Positions 8,166 to 16,577 of a stretch of 64,000 nucleotides of DNA are shown here, piece by piece (position 1 is the first letter of the stretch; each line of letters begins with the position of its first letter). Made by a program: the position numbers and the translations under genes. Under the pieces are notes generated by a model. That model searched no databases, had not been told where the DNA came from, and worked only from the letters and a program-made list of their open reading frames with translations. The stretch comes from Actinacidiphila yanglinensis (GTDB taxonomy: Bacteria > Actinomycetota > Actinomycetes > Streptomycetales > Streptomycetaceae), in NCBI RefSeq assembly GCF_900107965.1, contig NZ_FNVU01000011.1, positions 62,001 through 126,000 on the forward strand, written 5' to 3'.

Positions 8166-9214
8166 TGGACCATGCCGTCCAGCGCGAGCGCGCCGCGGTG
8201 GTAGGCCATGCCCTGCGGGAGGGCGCAGGGCAGTTCGCGGGCGCCGACCGGGTGCGTCAGGGTGCAGTCGAGGACGTGCTCGGTGGTGTGGCTGTGCGCG
8301 ACGACCTCGGCCCTGCCGCCGGACAGGTGCAGGACGTAGTCGTCCAGTCCGCTGGTGGAGGTGTCGTCGTCGAGCGCGTCGACGTAGACGCCGTCGGCCC
8401 CGTCCCCGGCCAGCGACTCCACGTGCAGCCGGCCGGGACCGCCGGCCAGTCCGGCGATCCGCTGCGGCACGGGGACATGCGCGGCCTTGCCCTCCGGGGT
8501 GACCCGGGTGATGCGGTCGGCGAGGCCGTCGAGCGGCCTGGCCACGGACATGAAGTACACGTCGCCGGCCGCGTCGGCGGTGGACCGCACCGGCACCTCG
8601 TCGCTGTCGGCGTCCAGGGTGGCGCTGTTGGCGGGGGAGTCCAGCACCTTCGTCACGACGCCGTTCCTGACCGCCCACACGGCCATGGAGTCCTGGACCA
8701 GCAAAGTGCCGTCCGGCCGCGACCCCAGCGGCCGGGCCACGCCGACGAACGGCCCGGAGCCCGCGGCCGCCACCGTGCCGGTCGCCTTCCCGGGCGCCGG
8801 GTCGGGGACGCCCGCGAGTGTGGACGCCTTGCCGTGCCGGTCGACCCGCAGCACCCCGCCGCGCACGCCGACCGCGAGCGCGCCGTCCGGGAGCACCGCG
8901 AGCCCGCCGGTGACGTAGGCGCCGGCCCGCCACACCCGCGACACCTTGCGGTCGGGCGAGATCCGGAACAGGTCGGTGCGCAGCAGGTAGAGCGAGCCGT
9001 CGGGGGCGAAGGCCATCCCGTCGTCGGCACGGATCGTGTTGAGGTCCAGGCCGGACCCGGCCTCGTCGGCGGTCAGCAGGATCGCCGCCTGGCCCCGGCC
9101 CGGCGGCCGGTAGGGCGTGCCCGCGTGCCTGCCGCATCCGCCCAGCACCGCCACCGCGGCCAGCACCACCGCACCGGCCAGCGCCCGCCTGTGTCGGCCC
9201 CTGCCGCCTTCCAT
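8138..9214 (-). CDS. secreted lipoprotein with NHL-like beta-propeller
   Basis: 358 residues. The N-terminus is a lipoprotein signal (basic start, AGAVVLAAVAVLGGC; lipobox Cys about residue 27). The rest consists of repeats of the kind DGMAFAPDGSLYLL and GGLAVLPDGALAVGV, the D-G-x-h-Y/L-h pattern of NHL or SMP-30-like beta-propeller blades. It is probably anchored to the outer face of the membrane and binds a ligand or partner. No enzymatic residue is obvious. The ATG at 9214 follows GGGGGGCGGA, and everything further upstream in this frame is antisense to the helicase gene. It is convergent with and overlaps the MFS gene, and divergent from the helicase. Confidence 0.82.
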   Translation of the reverse strand: MEGGRGRHRRALAGAVVLAAVAVLGGCGRHAGTPYRPPGRGQAAILLTADEAGSGLDLNTIRADDGMAFAPDGSLYLLRTDLFRISPDRKVSRVWRAGAYVTGGLAVLPDGALAVGVRGGVLRVDRHGKASTLAGVPDPAPGKATGTVAAAGSGPFVGVARPLGSRPDGTLLVQDSMAVWAVRNGVVTKVLDSPANSATLDADSDEVPVRSTADAAGDVYFMSVARPLDGLADRITRVTPEGKAAHVPVPQRIAGLAGGPGRLHVESLAGDGADGVYVDALDDDTSTSGLDDYVLHLSGGRAEVVAHSHTTEHVLDCTLTHPVGARELPCALPQGMAYHRGALALDGMVHYTLEVAVS

Positions 9215-9375
9215 TCCGCCCCCCGGCTTCGTCCGCGCCCGCCACGGCTCGTGTCGCGTCCCCGCAGTCTGCCGCACCGGGGGCGCACCACGCCCCGCCA
9301 GGGCACCGCAGTGTGAGGTGGGTCGCACCGCCGCGGCACGCTCCCGTCCTCGCCGGCGGCCGGCGCACCGCCCGG

Positions 9376-9381
9376 TAGGCT
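9376..9381 (+). promoter_or_regulatory. possible -10 of helicase promoter
   Basis: TAGGCT in the 234-bp divergent gap, about 68 bases before the helicase start. It is followed by a small inverted repeat (GGCGGTT at 9384-9390, AACCGCC at 9400-9406) that would lie in the 5' leader. Predicted by eye only. Confidence 0.3.
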
Positions 9382-9448
9382 GAGGCGGTTTTCGTACCGA
9401 ACCGCCCCGCGCGCGGCCGCCCGCGCCGACAACCCCCTTACGGAGACC

Positions 9449-11242
9449 GTGACTACCGCCGCCTCGCACCCCCACTCCCACCACCTGTCGCCCGCCTTCC
9501 CGGGCAGGGCCCCCTGGGGCACGGCGAACAAGCTGAGGGCCTGGCAGCAGGGCGCCATCGACGCCTACGTGGCGGCGCAGCCGAGGGACTTCCTCGCGGT
9601 CGCGACCCCGGGCGCCGGCAAGACCACCTTCGCGCTCAGCCTGGCGTCGTACCTGCTGCACAACCACATGGTGCAGCAGATCACCGTGGTCGCCCCGACC
9701 GAGCACCTCAAGACGCAGTGGGCGGACGCCGCCGCGCGGATAGGGATCAAGCTCGACCCCGACTACAGCGCGGGCCCGGTCGGGCGGGAGTTCCACGGTG
9801 TCGCGGTGACGTACGCGGGTGTCGGGGTGCGGCCGATGCTGCACCGCAACCGCTGCGAGCAGCGCAAGACCCTGGTGATCCTCGACGAGATCCACCACGC
9901 GGGCGACAGCAAGTCCTGGGGCGAGGCGTGCCTGGAGGCGTTCGAGCCGGCCACCCGGCGCCTGGCGCTGACCGGCACCCCGTTCCGCTCGGACACCAAC
10001 CCGATCCCGTTCGTGACGTACGAGGAGGGCAACGACGGCATCCGCCGGTCCGCGGCCGACTACACGTACGGCTACGGCAACGCGCTCGCCGACGGCGTGG
10101 TCCGCCCGGTGATCTTCCTCAGCTACTCCGGCACCATGCGCTGGCGCACCCGGGCCGGCGACGAGCTGTCCGCCCGCCTCGGCGAGCCGATGACCAAGGA
10201 CGCCACCGGCCAGGCGTGGCGCACCGCGCTCGCGCCCACCGGCGACTGGATCCCCAACGTGCTCAAGAGCGCCGACCAGCGGCTGACCGAGGTCCGCAAG
10301 GGCATCCCCGACGCGGGCGGCCTGGTGATCGCCACCGACCAGGACTCGGCCCGCGCCTACGCCAAGCTGCTCAAGGAGCTGACCGGGCACAAGCCGACCC
10401 TGGTGCTCTCCGACGACACCGGTGCCTCCAAGCGGATCGAGCAGTTCGCCGGGTCCGAGGACCGGTGGATGGTCGCGGTCCGGATGGTCTCCGAGGGCGT
10501 CGACGTGCCCCGGCTCGCGGTCGGCGTCTACGCCACCACCATCTCCACCCCGCTGTTCTTCGCGCAGGCCGTGGGCCGCTTCGTCCGGTCCCGGCGGCGC
10601 GGTGAGACCGCGTCGGTGTTCGTGCCGACCATCCCGATGCTGCTGGAGTTCGCCAACGAGATGGAGGTCGAGCGCGACCACGTGCTCGACAAGCCCAAGA
10701 AGGGCGGCGAGGAGGACCCGTTCGCGGAGGAGGACCAGCTCCTCGCGGAGGCCGAACGGGCCGAGGACGAGGCCACCGACGACGACATGCTGCCCTTCGA
10801 GGCGCTGGAGTCCGACGCGGTCTTCGACCGGGTCCTCTTCGACGGCGCCGAGTTCGGCATGCAGGCCCACCCGGGCAGCGAGGAGGAGCAGGACTACCTC
10901 GGCATCCCCGGGCTGCTGGAACCGGACCAGGTGCAGATACTGCTCCAGCGGCGGCAGGCCCGGCAGATCTCGCACAGCAGGAAAAAGCCGGACGAAGAGG
11001 CCGATCTGCTCGAACTGCCCGCCGAGCGGCGGCCGATCGTCACCCACCGCCAGCTCCTCGAACTGCGCAAGCAACTCAACACCCTGGTCGCCGCGTACCA
11101 CCACCAGAGCGGCAAACCGCACGGTGTCGTCCACAACGAGCTGCGCCGGGTCTGCGGCGGGCCGCCGAGTGCGGAGGCGAGCGCGGGGCAACTCGCCGAG
11201 CGCATCAAGAAGGTCCAGGAATGGGCGACCCGAATGCGGTGA
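9449..11242 (+). CDS. DEAD/DEAH-box superfamily 2 helicase
   Basis: 597 residues. N-terminal RecA-like domain with Walker A ATPGAGKTT (about 52-60), motif Ia VVAPTEHLKTQW, motif II DEIH and motif III LTGTP. The C-terminal helicase domain has VSEGVDVPRLAVGVYAT and the motif VI arginines QAVGRFVRSRRRGE. The last 200 residues are acidic (EEDPFAEEDQLLAEAERAEDE) and have no recognisable domain. The family is very conserved in Streptomyces; its nucleic-acid substrate is unknown to me. The start is the GTG at 9449 after ACGGAGACC. It stands alone on its strand, followed by an IclR regulator after 266 bp. Confidence 0.9.
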   Translation: MTTAASHPHSHHLSPAFPGRAPWGTANKLRAWQQGAIDAYVAAQPRDFLAVATPGAGKTTFALSLASYLLHNHMVQQITVVAPTEHLKTQWADAAARIGIKLDPDYSAGPVGREFHGVAVTYAGVGVRPMLHRNRCEQRKTLVILDEIHHAGDSKSWGEACLEAFEPATRRLALTGTPFRSDTNPIPFVTYEEGNDGIRRSAADYTYGYGNALADGVVRPVIFLSYSGTMRWRTRAGDELSARLGEPMTKDATGQAWRTALAPTGDWIPNVLKSADQRLTEVRKGIPDAGGLVIATDQDSARAYAKLLKELTGHKPTLVLSDDTGASKRIEQFAGSEDRWMVAVRMVSEGVDVPRLAVGVYATTISTPLFFAQAVGRFVRSRRRGETASVFVPTIPMLLEFANEMEVERDHVLDKPKKGGEEDPFAEEDQLLAEAERAEDEATDDDMLPFEALESDAVFDRVLFDGAEFGMQAHPGSEEEQDYLGIPGLLEPDQVQILLQRRQARQISHSRKKPDEEADLLELPAERRPIVTHRQLLELRKQLNTLVAAYHHQSGKPHGVVHNELRRVCGGPPSAEASAGQLAERIKKVQEWATRMR

Positions 11243-11508
11243 TCTCCGCCGGATTGTAGGTGATCCGCCGTCCGGTGAACCTCAAAGTCCGGTCAAGGGA
11301 ACGCCCGGATTGTGGACGACCCCTTCCGCTCAGCGGTACTCCCTCGCTACGGTGCCGGTCACGCACGCGCCGTGGCAGTGCAGCCGCGGAGCGCAGCCGG
11401 GTAATGAACCGACCGGCGGCCTCTCCGCGCACTGCCGCGGGACCGGCAGTGCGCACCCGATCGTGGGGACTGTGGGATGCGCCGCCGATTTCACGAGGAG
11501 GGGGCGTC

Positions 11509-12285
11509 GTGACCGCGGAGACGTCTCAAACGCTCGACCGGGGCCTACGGGTTCTCAAGCTGCTCGCCGACACCGATCACGGCCTGACCGTGACCGAGTT
11601 GGCCGCGAAGCTCGGGGTGAACCGGACGGTGGTCTACCGCCTGCTGGCCACGCTCGAGCAGCATTCGCTGGTGCGGCGCGACCTCGGCGGGCGGGCCCGG
11701 GTGGGCCTCGGGGTCCTGGGGCTCGCCCATCAGGTGCACCCGCTGCTGAGAGAGGCCGCGCTGCCGGCGCTGCGCGCGCTGGCCGAGGACATCGGGGCGA
11801 CCGCCCATCTGACCCTGGTCGACGGCACGGAGGCGCTGGCCGTCGCCGTGGTCGAGCCGACCTGGACCGATTACCACGTGGCCTACCGCACCGGTTTCCG
11901 GCACCCGCTGGACCGCGGCGCCGCGGGGCGGGCGATTCTCGCCGGCCGCGGCATGCAGCCCACCCCCGACGGGGGCGGCTGGGAGCACGCGGACGGCGAG
12001 GAGGTCGCGGAGGTCGCGGAGTTGGCCCTGCGGGCGGCTGTGGCCGGGGAGGTGCTCGACGGGACCGATCGCCTGATCGGGGCGGGGGGCGCGACGAATC
12101 ATGCGAGGTATGTGATCACGTCCGGTGAGTTGGAGGCCGGTGCGGCGGGTGCGGCTGCGCCGCTGCTCGGGGTGCCCGGGATCGAGGGCAGCGTCGGGGT
12201 TGTCATGCTCGCGGAATCCGTCCCGGAACGGGTGGGTATGCGTGTGGTCGAGGCGGCGACGGAGGTGTCCGAGGCGTTGCGCTGA
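11509..12285 (+). CDS. IclR-family transcriptional regulator
   Basis: 258 residues. The N-terminal winged helix-turn-helix (TVTELAAKLGVNRTVVYRLL, about residues 27-46) is followed by the IclR effector-binding domain (about 85-255). The GTG at 11509 has a strong GAGGAGGGGG five bases upstream and gives the family N-terminus SQTLDRGLRVLKLL. The effector-binding region is Ala/Gly-rich and rather diverged. No adjacent catabolic gene suggests a ligand; its target is not evident. A compound inverted repeat begins 14 bases after its stop. Confidence 0.88.
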   Translation: MTAETSQTLDRGLRVLKLLADTDHGLTVTELAAKLGVNRTVVYRLLATLEQHSLVRRDLGGRARVGLGVLGLAHQVHPLLREAALPALRALAEDIGATAHLTLVDGTEALAVAVVEPTWTDYHVAYRTGFRHPLDRGAAGRAILAGRGMQPTPDGGGWEHADGEEVAEVAELALRAAVAGEVLDGTDRLIGAGGATNHARYVITSGELEAGAAGAAAPLLGVPGIEGSVGVVMLAESVPERVGMRVVEAATEVSEALR

Positions 12286-12298
12286 CGCGTGGGCGCCC

Positions 12299-12500
12299 TG
12301 ACCCTCCGGGGTGCCCCGTCCTGTTGCCACGGGACCTTGCGGTCCGCGGTGGCTGTTCGCGCAGTTCCCCGCGCCCCTGGTGTGTGCGGCTCCTTCCGCG
12401 AAAAGAGGGCCACCGACTCAGGGGCGCGGGGGAACTGCGCGAGTAACCAGCCTCCGGCAGGTGGTCCCGGGACGGGGGGGACGGGGGCACCCGGGGGGAC
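12299..12500. repeat. compound 3'-end repeat, copy B (most complete)
   Basis: Left arm: TGACCCTCCGGGG at 12299-12311, GTGCCCCGTCCTG, GGGACCTTGCGGTCCGCGG at 12331-12349, and GCGCAGTTCCCCGCGCCCCT ending at 12379. A 39-bp linker with TTCCGCGAAAAGAGG follows, then the opposite arm from CAGGGGCGCGGGGGAACTGC at 12419. The outer right arm is degraded (GGGACGGGGGGGACGGGGGC). It could fold into one long hairpin and sits between iclR-type and S16 protease genes on the same strand. Confidence 0.85.
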
Positions 12501-12504
12501 CGGT

Positions 12505-12510
12505 TAAGCT
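12505..12510 (+). promoter_or_regulatory. -10 hexamer of a likely leaderless promoter (S16 protease)
   Basis: TAAGCT, six bases (CGGCGC), then ATG at 12517. No Shine-Dalgarno sequence is visible. It directly follows the repeat. Confidence 0.5.
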
Positions 12511-12516
12511 CGGCGC

Positions 12517-13302
12517 ATGCTCGCATCACGCCGGACCGTGACCCTCGCCGTGTGCGCCGCGGTCGTGGTCGCGCTGCTGGCCGTGGCCGCGCTCGCCCCG
12601 CTCCCGATGTCCATCGTGCAGCCCGGGCTGACGGCCAACGTGCTGGGCAACGACAAGGGCACCCCCGTGATCACGGTGACCGGGGCGAAGGTGCGCCCGA
12701 CCAGCGGCCAGCTCCGGATGGTGACCGTCGCGGCGACCGCCCCGAACGCCAGCGTGCACTTCTCGGACGTCGCGAAGGCCTGGTTCGACACGAGCGAGGC
12801 GGCGATGCCCCGCGACGCGGTCTACCCCAGCGGCGGCTCGGTCGCGCAGATCGAGAAGGCCAACGAGAAGGAGATGACCGACTCGCAGCAGGACGCCACC
12901 ACGGCCGCCCTGAAGCACCTCCGCCTCTCCTCGTCGCAGGTGAAGGTCACCCTCCGGCTGGCCGACGTGGGCGGCCCGAGTGCGGGCCTGCTGTTCAGCC
13001 TCGGCATCATCGACAAGATCGACGGCGACGGCCACGGCGGCGACCTGACCGGCGGCCGGGTGATCGCCGGCACCGGCACCATCGACGGCTCCGGCAAGGT
13101 CGGCGCGGTCGGCGGGGTGCCGCTCAAGGAGAGGGCCGCCGTCCGGGACGGCGCCACCGTCTTCCTCGTGCCGCGCGGCGAGTGCAGCGACGCCACGGCC
13201 GAACTGCCCGGCGGTCTGAAGCTCATCCCCGTCACCAGCCTGGACAGCGCGCTGTCCGCGCTGTCGGCCGTACGCGCGGGCCAGAAGACCGCCACCTGCT
13301 GA
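12517..13302 (+). CDS. S16 family (Lon-type) serine protease, membrane anchored
   Basis: 261 residues. One N-terminal hydrophobic helix (LAVCAAVVVALLAVAALAPLP) anchors the protein with the body outside. The C-terminal half is a Lon proteolytic domain: the nucleophile is Ser155 in GGPSAGL and the general base Lys204 in GGVPLKERAA, the Ser-Lys dyad of peptidase family S16. There is no AAA+ domain and, unlike the YlbL-type relatives, no PDZ domain between helix and protease, so substrate choice must rest on the short 120-residue middle part. Leaderless start at 12517 (TAAGCT six bases upstream). The product is probably an extracytoplasmic processing protease. Confidence 0.87.
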   Translation: MLASRRTVTLAVCAAVVVALLAVAALAPLPMSIVQPGLTANVLGNDKGTPVITVTGAKVRPTSGQLRMVTVAATAPNASVHFSDVAKAWFDTSEAAMPRDAVYPSGGSVAQIEKANEKEMTDSQQDATTAALKHLRLSSSQVKVTLRLADVGGPSAGLLFSLGIIDKIDGDGHGGDLTGGRVIAGTGTIDGSGKVGAVGGVPLKERAAVRDGATVFLVPRGECSDATAELPGGLKLIPVTSLDSALSALSAVRAGQKTATC

Positions 13303-13338
13303 CCGCGGGTCCGCCGGCCGGCCGGCGCCCCGCCGGTG

Positions 13339-14700
13339 CTACGACTCCGCGGCGACCGGCTCCGGCGCGGCCTCGGCCGCGACGGCACCCGCCGCGTCCC
13401 ACGCGCGGAAGGCGGGCAGGACGAACGGGCTCAGCGTGGTCAGCAGGTAGAGCGTGCCGGCCGCCGCCATCGCGGTCCGCAGCCCGGCGTACTGCACCAG
13501 GTACCCGCCGAGCAGCCCGCCCATCGGCACCGCGATCAGGACGCCCGAGGTCACCGCGCCGAACACCCGGCTGCGCAGCCGCTCCGGGACCAGCCGGACC
13601 ATCTCCGTACCGATGATCGGGTTGAGCATCCCGGCGCCCAGCCCGCACAGCGCGCACACCACGATCAGCGGCGCCAGCCCGGGCACGAACGCGCCCACCG
13701 CGTAGCGCGGGAAGCCGCAGCACAGGAAGCCGCCGATGAACAGGGCGCGCTGCGAGAACCGGTGGCCGACCGCCCCGAAGAGCAGCGAGCCGACCAGCGC
13801 GGAGGCCGCGAACGTGCCGGAGACCGCGCCGAGGGCCACCGACCCGCCCAGGTGCCGTCGGGCGTCGACCGGCAGCAGCACCGACGACCATGCCTGGTCG
13901 ATCGCGTTGGTCACCATCACCATCGCGACCACCGCGAAGAGCAACCGGGCGCGCACCAGGTAGCGGTACCCCTCGGCCAGTTCGGCCCGGTAGGCCGCGA
14001 ACGTGGTCCGTCCTCCGGTCGCGTCGGCCGACGCGACCGGGGCAGCCGCCACCGCGTTTTCGCCGCGCGCCCGCTCGGAGACGCCCAGGCCGATCAGCAG
14101 TGCCGAGACCGCGAAGGTGCCCGCGTCCAGCACCAGGACGTTCGCCGCGCCGATCCCCGCGATCAGCAGGCCGGCCAGGGGAGCGCCCAGCATCCGCGCC
14201 CCGCGCGAGGCCCCCTCGTATCCGCTGGAGGCCCGCGCGACGGTGGTGCCGGCCCGTTCGGCCAACCGCGGCATCAACACCTCTCGGGCGGTCTCGCCCG
14301 GGGAGTGGAACAGCCCGCTGACGGCGACCAGCACCAGCAGCAGGCCGTACGTCAGATGGCCGGTCATGTGCAGGACGGGTACGGCGGCCACCGCCAGCGC
14401 GCACACCGCGTCGGAGACCACGCTGGTCACCGTGTAGCCGAGCCGGTCGATCAGCGGGCCGCCGAGCAGCGCGGCGAGCACCACGGGGACGGTCGAGGCG
14501 AAGGCGACAAGACCGGCGCGGGCCGGGCTGCCGGTGGTCGACAGGACGAACCACGGGATCGCCACCAGCGTGAGCATGTTGCCCGCGATGGAGATGACGT
14601 TGGCGGTGAGCAGCAGGACGAGCGGGCGCCGGTCCCGCGGCCGGCCGGATATCAGGTGGCCCGGCTCCGGGCCGGAAGCGGGCATGGCTGACGTACTCAT
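13339..14700 (-). CDS. MFS transporter next to ArsR-type regulator
   Basis: 453 residues with about 12 hydrophobic segments. The first (LVLLLTANVISIAGNMLTLVAIPWFVL) and the GGPLIDRLGY loop are typical of the MFS_3/enterobactin-exporter-like group (DHA3). It probably exports a drug or metabolite by proton antiport. The ATG at 14700 is preceded by GGGGGGACC. It lies 86 bp downstream of the ArsR-type regulator on the same strand, so it is the likely regulated target of the operator array at 15528-15570. Convergent with the S16 protease gene, 36 bp apart. Confidence 0.87.
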   Translation of the reverse strand: MSTSAMPASGPEPGHLISGRPRDRRPLVLLLTANVISIAGNMLTLVAIPWFVLSTTGSPARAGLVAFASTVPVVLAALLGGPLIDRLGYTVTSVVSDAVCALAVAAVPVLHMTGHLTYGLLLVLVAVSGLFHSPGETAREVLMPRLAERAGTTVARASSGYEGASRGARMLGAPLAGLLIAGIGAANVLVLDAGTFAVSALLIGLGVSERARGENAVAAAPVASADATGGRTTFAAYRAELAEGYRYLVRARLLFAVVAMVMVTNAIDQAWSSVLLPVDARRHLGGSVALGAVSGTFAASALVGSLLFGAVGHRFSQRALFIGGFLCCGFPRYAVGAFVPGLAPLIVVCALCGLGAGMLNPIIGTEMVRLVPERLRSRVFGAVTSGVLIAVPMGGLLGGYLVQYAGLRTAMAAAGTLYLLTTLSPFVLPAFRAWDAAGAVAAEAAPEPVAAES

Positions 14701-14786
14701 GGCGGGTCCCCCCGTGGTGTGCGATGAGTGGGTGGTGCCGGCCGGGCCGGCGGTGCGGAAAGCGGTGTGGCAGGCGGTGCGGGCGG

Positions 14787-15509
14787 TCAGTCGGCGCGAC
14801 GCGGGAACGCGTGGAAGTGGACGCGGACGCTGGCCGAGCCGTCGGCCGCGGGGCTGCGCGGGTGTGCGTCCTCGGGCGGCTCGGGCACCCGGCCGCGGTA
14901 GGAGTCGACCAGCGCCTGCACCTTCTCGCTCAGTTCCAGGAGGAGTTCAGGGGTCAGCCGCAGGGTGAAGTTGCTCATGTCGCCGGCGCCGCGCCAGGCC
15001 TCGGGCCACTCGTGCGAGGTGCCGAGCCAGGCGGTGAGCTGCTCGGTGTGGTTCACGGCGACCTGGTGCATGAAGGACTGGAGCGCGCCGCGCACCTCGG
15101 GGTCGGGGTGGTCCAGGAACTCGTCGACGCTGTCGAACCGGGTACCGCGGTGCACCGCCCGCCACCACCGCTCGCGGCCGGTGCCGCGCTCCGGGTCGTC
15201 CTCGACGAAGCCCCGCGCGGCAAGCTGCCGGAGGTGGTAGCTGGTCGCCCCGCTGGACTCGCCCAGCCGGCTGCCGAGCCCGGAGGCGGTGGCCGGCCCG
15301 TAGTCGCGCAGCGCACCCAGGATCTGCATCCGCAGCGGGTGGGCGAGGGCGCGCAGCGAGCGCGGGTCGAGCACGCGGACGGTGCCGTCGTCGAGCACCT
15401 GATCGGCGCTGCCGGCGCTGCCGGCGGTGCCGGCCGGGTGCGCCGGCGGCGTGCGGTCGGGGTCTGCGGGATCTGCGGGGCGGACGGCGTCCGCGGGGTT
15501 CTCGGGCAC
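14787..15509 (-). CDS. ArsR/HTH_20-type transcriptional regulator
   Basis: 240 residues. The N-terminal 40 residues are Ala/Pro/Asp-rich. A winged helix follows: LRALAHPLRMQILGALRDYG, then ATASGLGSRLGESSGATSYH (recognition helix) and LAARGFVEDDPERGTGRERWW. The C-terminal part resembles the alpha-helical dimerisation domain of HTH_20 regulators; no metal-binding Cys pair of classic ArsR is seen, so the ligand is probably organic. The GTG at 15509 is chosen because a TACGGT -10 ends exactly six bases upstream. Upstream lies a three-box operator array, suggesting autoregulation. The MFS exporter is next in the operon. Confidence 0.87.
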   Translation of the reverse strand: MPENPADAVRPADPADPDRTPPAHPAGTAGSAGSADQVLDDGTVRVLDPRSLRALAHPLRMQILGALRDYGPATASGLGSRLGESSGATSYHLRQLAARGFVEDDPERGTGRERWWRAVHRGTRFDSVDEFLDHPDPEVRGALQSFMHQVAVNHTEQLTAWLGTSHEWPEAWRGAGDMSNFTLRLTPELLLELSEKVQALVDSYRGRVPEPPEDAHPRSPAADGSASVRVHFHAFPRRAD

Positions 15510-15515
15510 ACTCGT

Positions 15516-15521
15516 ACCGTA
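15516..15521 (-). promoter_or_regulatory. -10 hexamer of a likely leaderless promoter (arsR-type gene)
   Basis: TACGGT on the minus strand, six bases (ACGAGT), then GTG at 15509. A TTGCAA eighteen bases further upstream could be the -35; it is part of the repeated box, so a bound repressor would cover it. Confidence 0.5.
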
Positions 15522-15527
15522 GGGGCA

Positions 15528-15570
15528 TGCAAAGACTCTTTGCAACACTTCTTTGCAAAAAATCTTTGCA
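15528..15570. promoter_or_regulatory. operator array: three phased TCTTTGCA boxes plus one inverted box
   Basis: Plus-strand TCTTTGCA occurs at 15537-15544, 15550-15557 and 15563-15570, exactly 13 bp apart. An inverted TGCAAAGA at 15528-15535 makes a perfect 17-bp palindrome with the first box (TGCAAAGA-C-TCTTTGCA). The array is the only AT-rich stretch nearby and overlaps the predicted -35 of the arsR-type gene. It probably binds that regulator. Confidence 0.8.
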
Positions 15571-15584
15571 TCTGTGCGACCGGC

Positions 15585-16577
15585 TCAACCCTCGGTGAGG
15601 AAGCCCTCCTTGACCAGCCAGTCCTTCGCGACGCTCTGCGGGTCCTGGCCGTCCACATCCACCTTCGCGTTGAGCTGCTGCGCGACCGCGGTGTCGAGCT
15701 TCGCGCTGATCGGGTCGAGCAGCTTCGCGATGACCGGGTACCGGTCGAACGTCTTGGAGTGGATCACCGGCGCCGCGTTGTAGTTGGGGAAGAAGTTCCG
15801 GTCGTCCTTCATCACCGTCAGGTCCATGGACCTGATCCGGCCGTCGGTGGTGTACACCTCGCCCAGCAGGCAGGAGCCGGACTTGTTGATCTGGGTGTAG
15901 ATGATCCCGGCGTCCATCTTCTGGATGCTGCCCGACGGCAGGTTCATGCCGTACGCCTTCTCCATCCCGACCAGGCCGTCCTGGCGGGAGGCGAACTCGT
16001 TCTCCACGCACAGCGAGACCGCCTTGGGGTTCCCGCGGGCCAGCGCCGCCACCTGGGAGAGCGTCCGGAGGTGGTACTTCGCCTCGTTGCCGCGGCTGAT
16101 CGCGAGCGAGTAGGTGTTGTCCAGGGTGGACGGCGGCAGCCAGGTCAGGCCGTTCTTCACGTCCTCGTCGCGCACCGCCGCCCATTGCGCGTGCGGGTCC
16201 TTGATCGGGGTGGTGTGCCCGAGGTAGGTGATCCAGGCGGTGCCGGTGTACTCGTACATCGCGTCCGCCTGGCCGGTCCTGACCGCCTCGCGGGCGCCGA
16301 TCGAGCCGGTGATGTTGGTGCGGTCCAGCACGGAGGCACCCGCGGCCTTGAAGACCAGGCCGATCATCTCGCCGAGGATGATGTTCTCGCTGAAGTTCTT
16401 CGAGGTGACGGTGAGCGAGGCGCCCTTGAGCGGCTTACCGCGGCCGAGGGTGCCCGGCCGCACGTCGGCCACCAGCGGGCTGCCGCTGGTCAGCCCGCAC
16501 GACGACAGGACGGACAGCGCCGACAGCGCCAGCAGCGAGAGCGCCCCCACCGCCCTGCGCCTGCCGGCCCGCCTCAC
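15585..16577 (-). CDS. glycine betaine/osmoprotectant ABC transporter substrate-binding lipoprotein
   Basis: 330 residues. Lipoprotein signal with lipobox LSSC near residue 24; then an OpuAC/ProX-type fold with TVTSKNFSENIILGEM and YEYTGTAWITYLG, the pattern of quaternary-amine binding proteins of the OpuC/OsmF group. It captures glycine betaine, choline or similar solutes outside the membrane and hands them to the two permeases. The GTG at 16577 overlaps the stop of the upstream permease (GTGA), indicating coupling. It is the last gene of the four-gene transporter operon; the operator array of the arsR-type gene begins right after its stop. Confidence 0.9.
   Translation of the reverse strand: MRRAGRRRAVGALSLLALSALSVLSSCGLTSGSPLVADVRPGTLGRGKPLKGASLTVTSKNFSENIILGEMIGLVFKAAGASVLDRTNITGSIGAREAVRTGQADAMYEYTGTAWITYLGHTTPIKDPHAQWAAVRDEDVKNGLTWLPPSTLDNTYSLAISRGNEAKYHLRTLSQVAALARGNPKAVSLCVENEFASRQDGLVGMEKAYGMNLPSGSIQKMDAGIIYTQINKSGSCLLGEVYTTDGRIRSMDLTVMKDDRNFFPNYNAAPVIHSKTFDRYPVIAKLLDPISAKLDTAVAQQLNAKVDVDGQDPQSVAKDWLVKEGFLTEG

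Noticed and set aside
9215..11191. Minus-strand open frame continuing upstream of the beta-propeller lipoprotein, across the helicase gene
   Set aside because: Only the part below 9214 has a signal peptide and propeller repeats; the rest is antisense to a well-conserved helicase.
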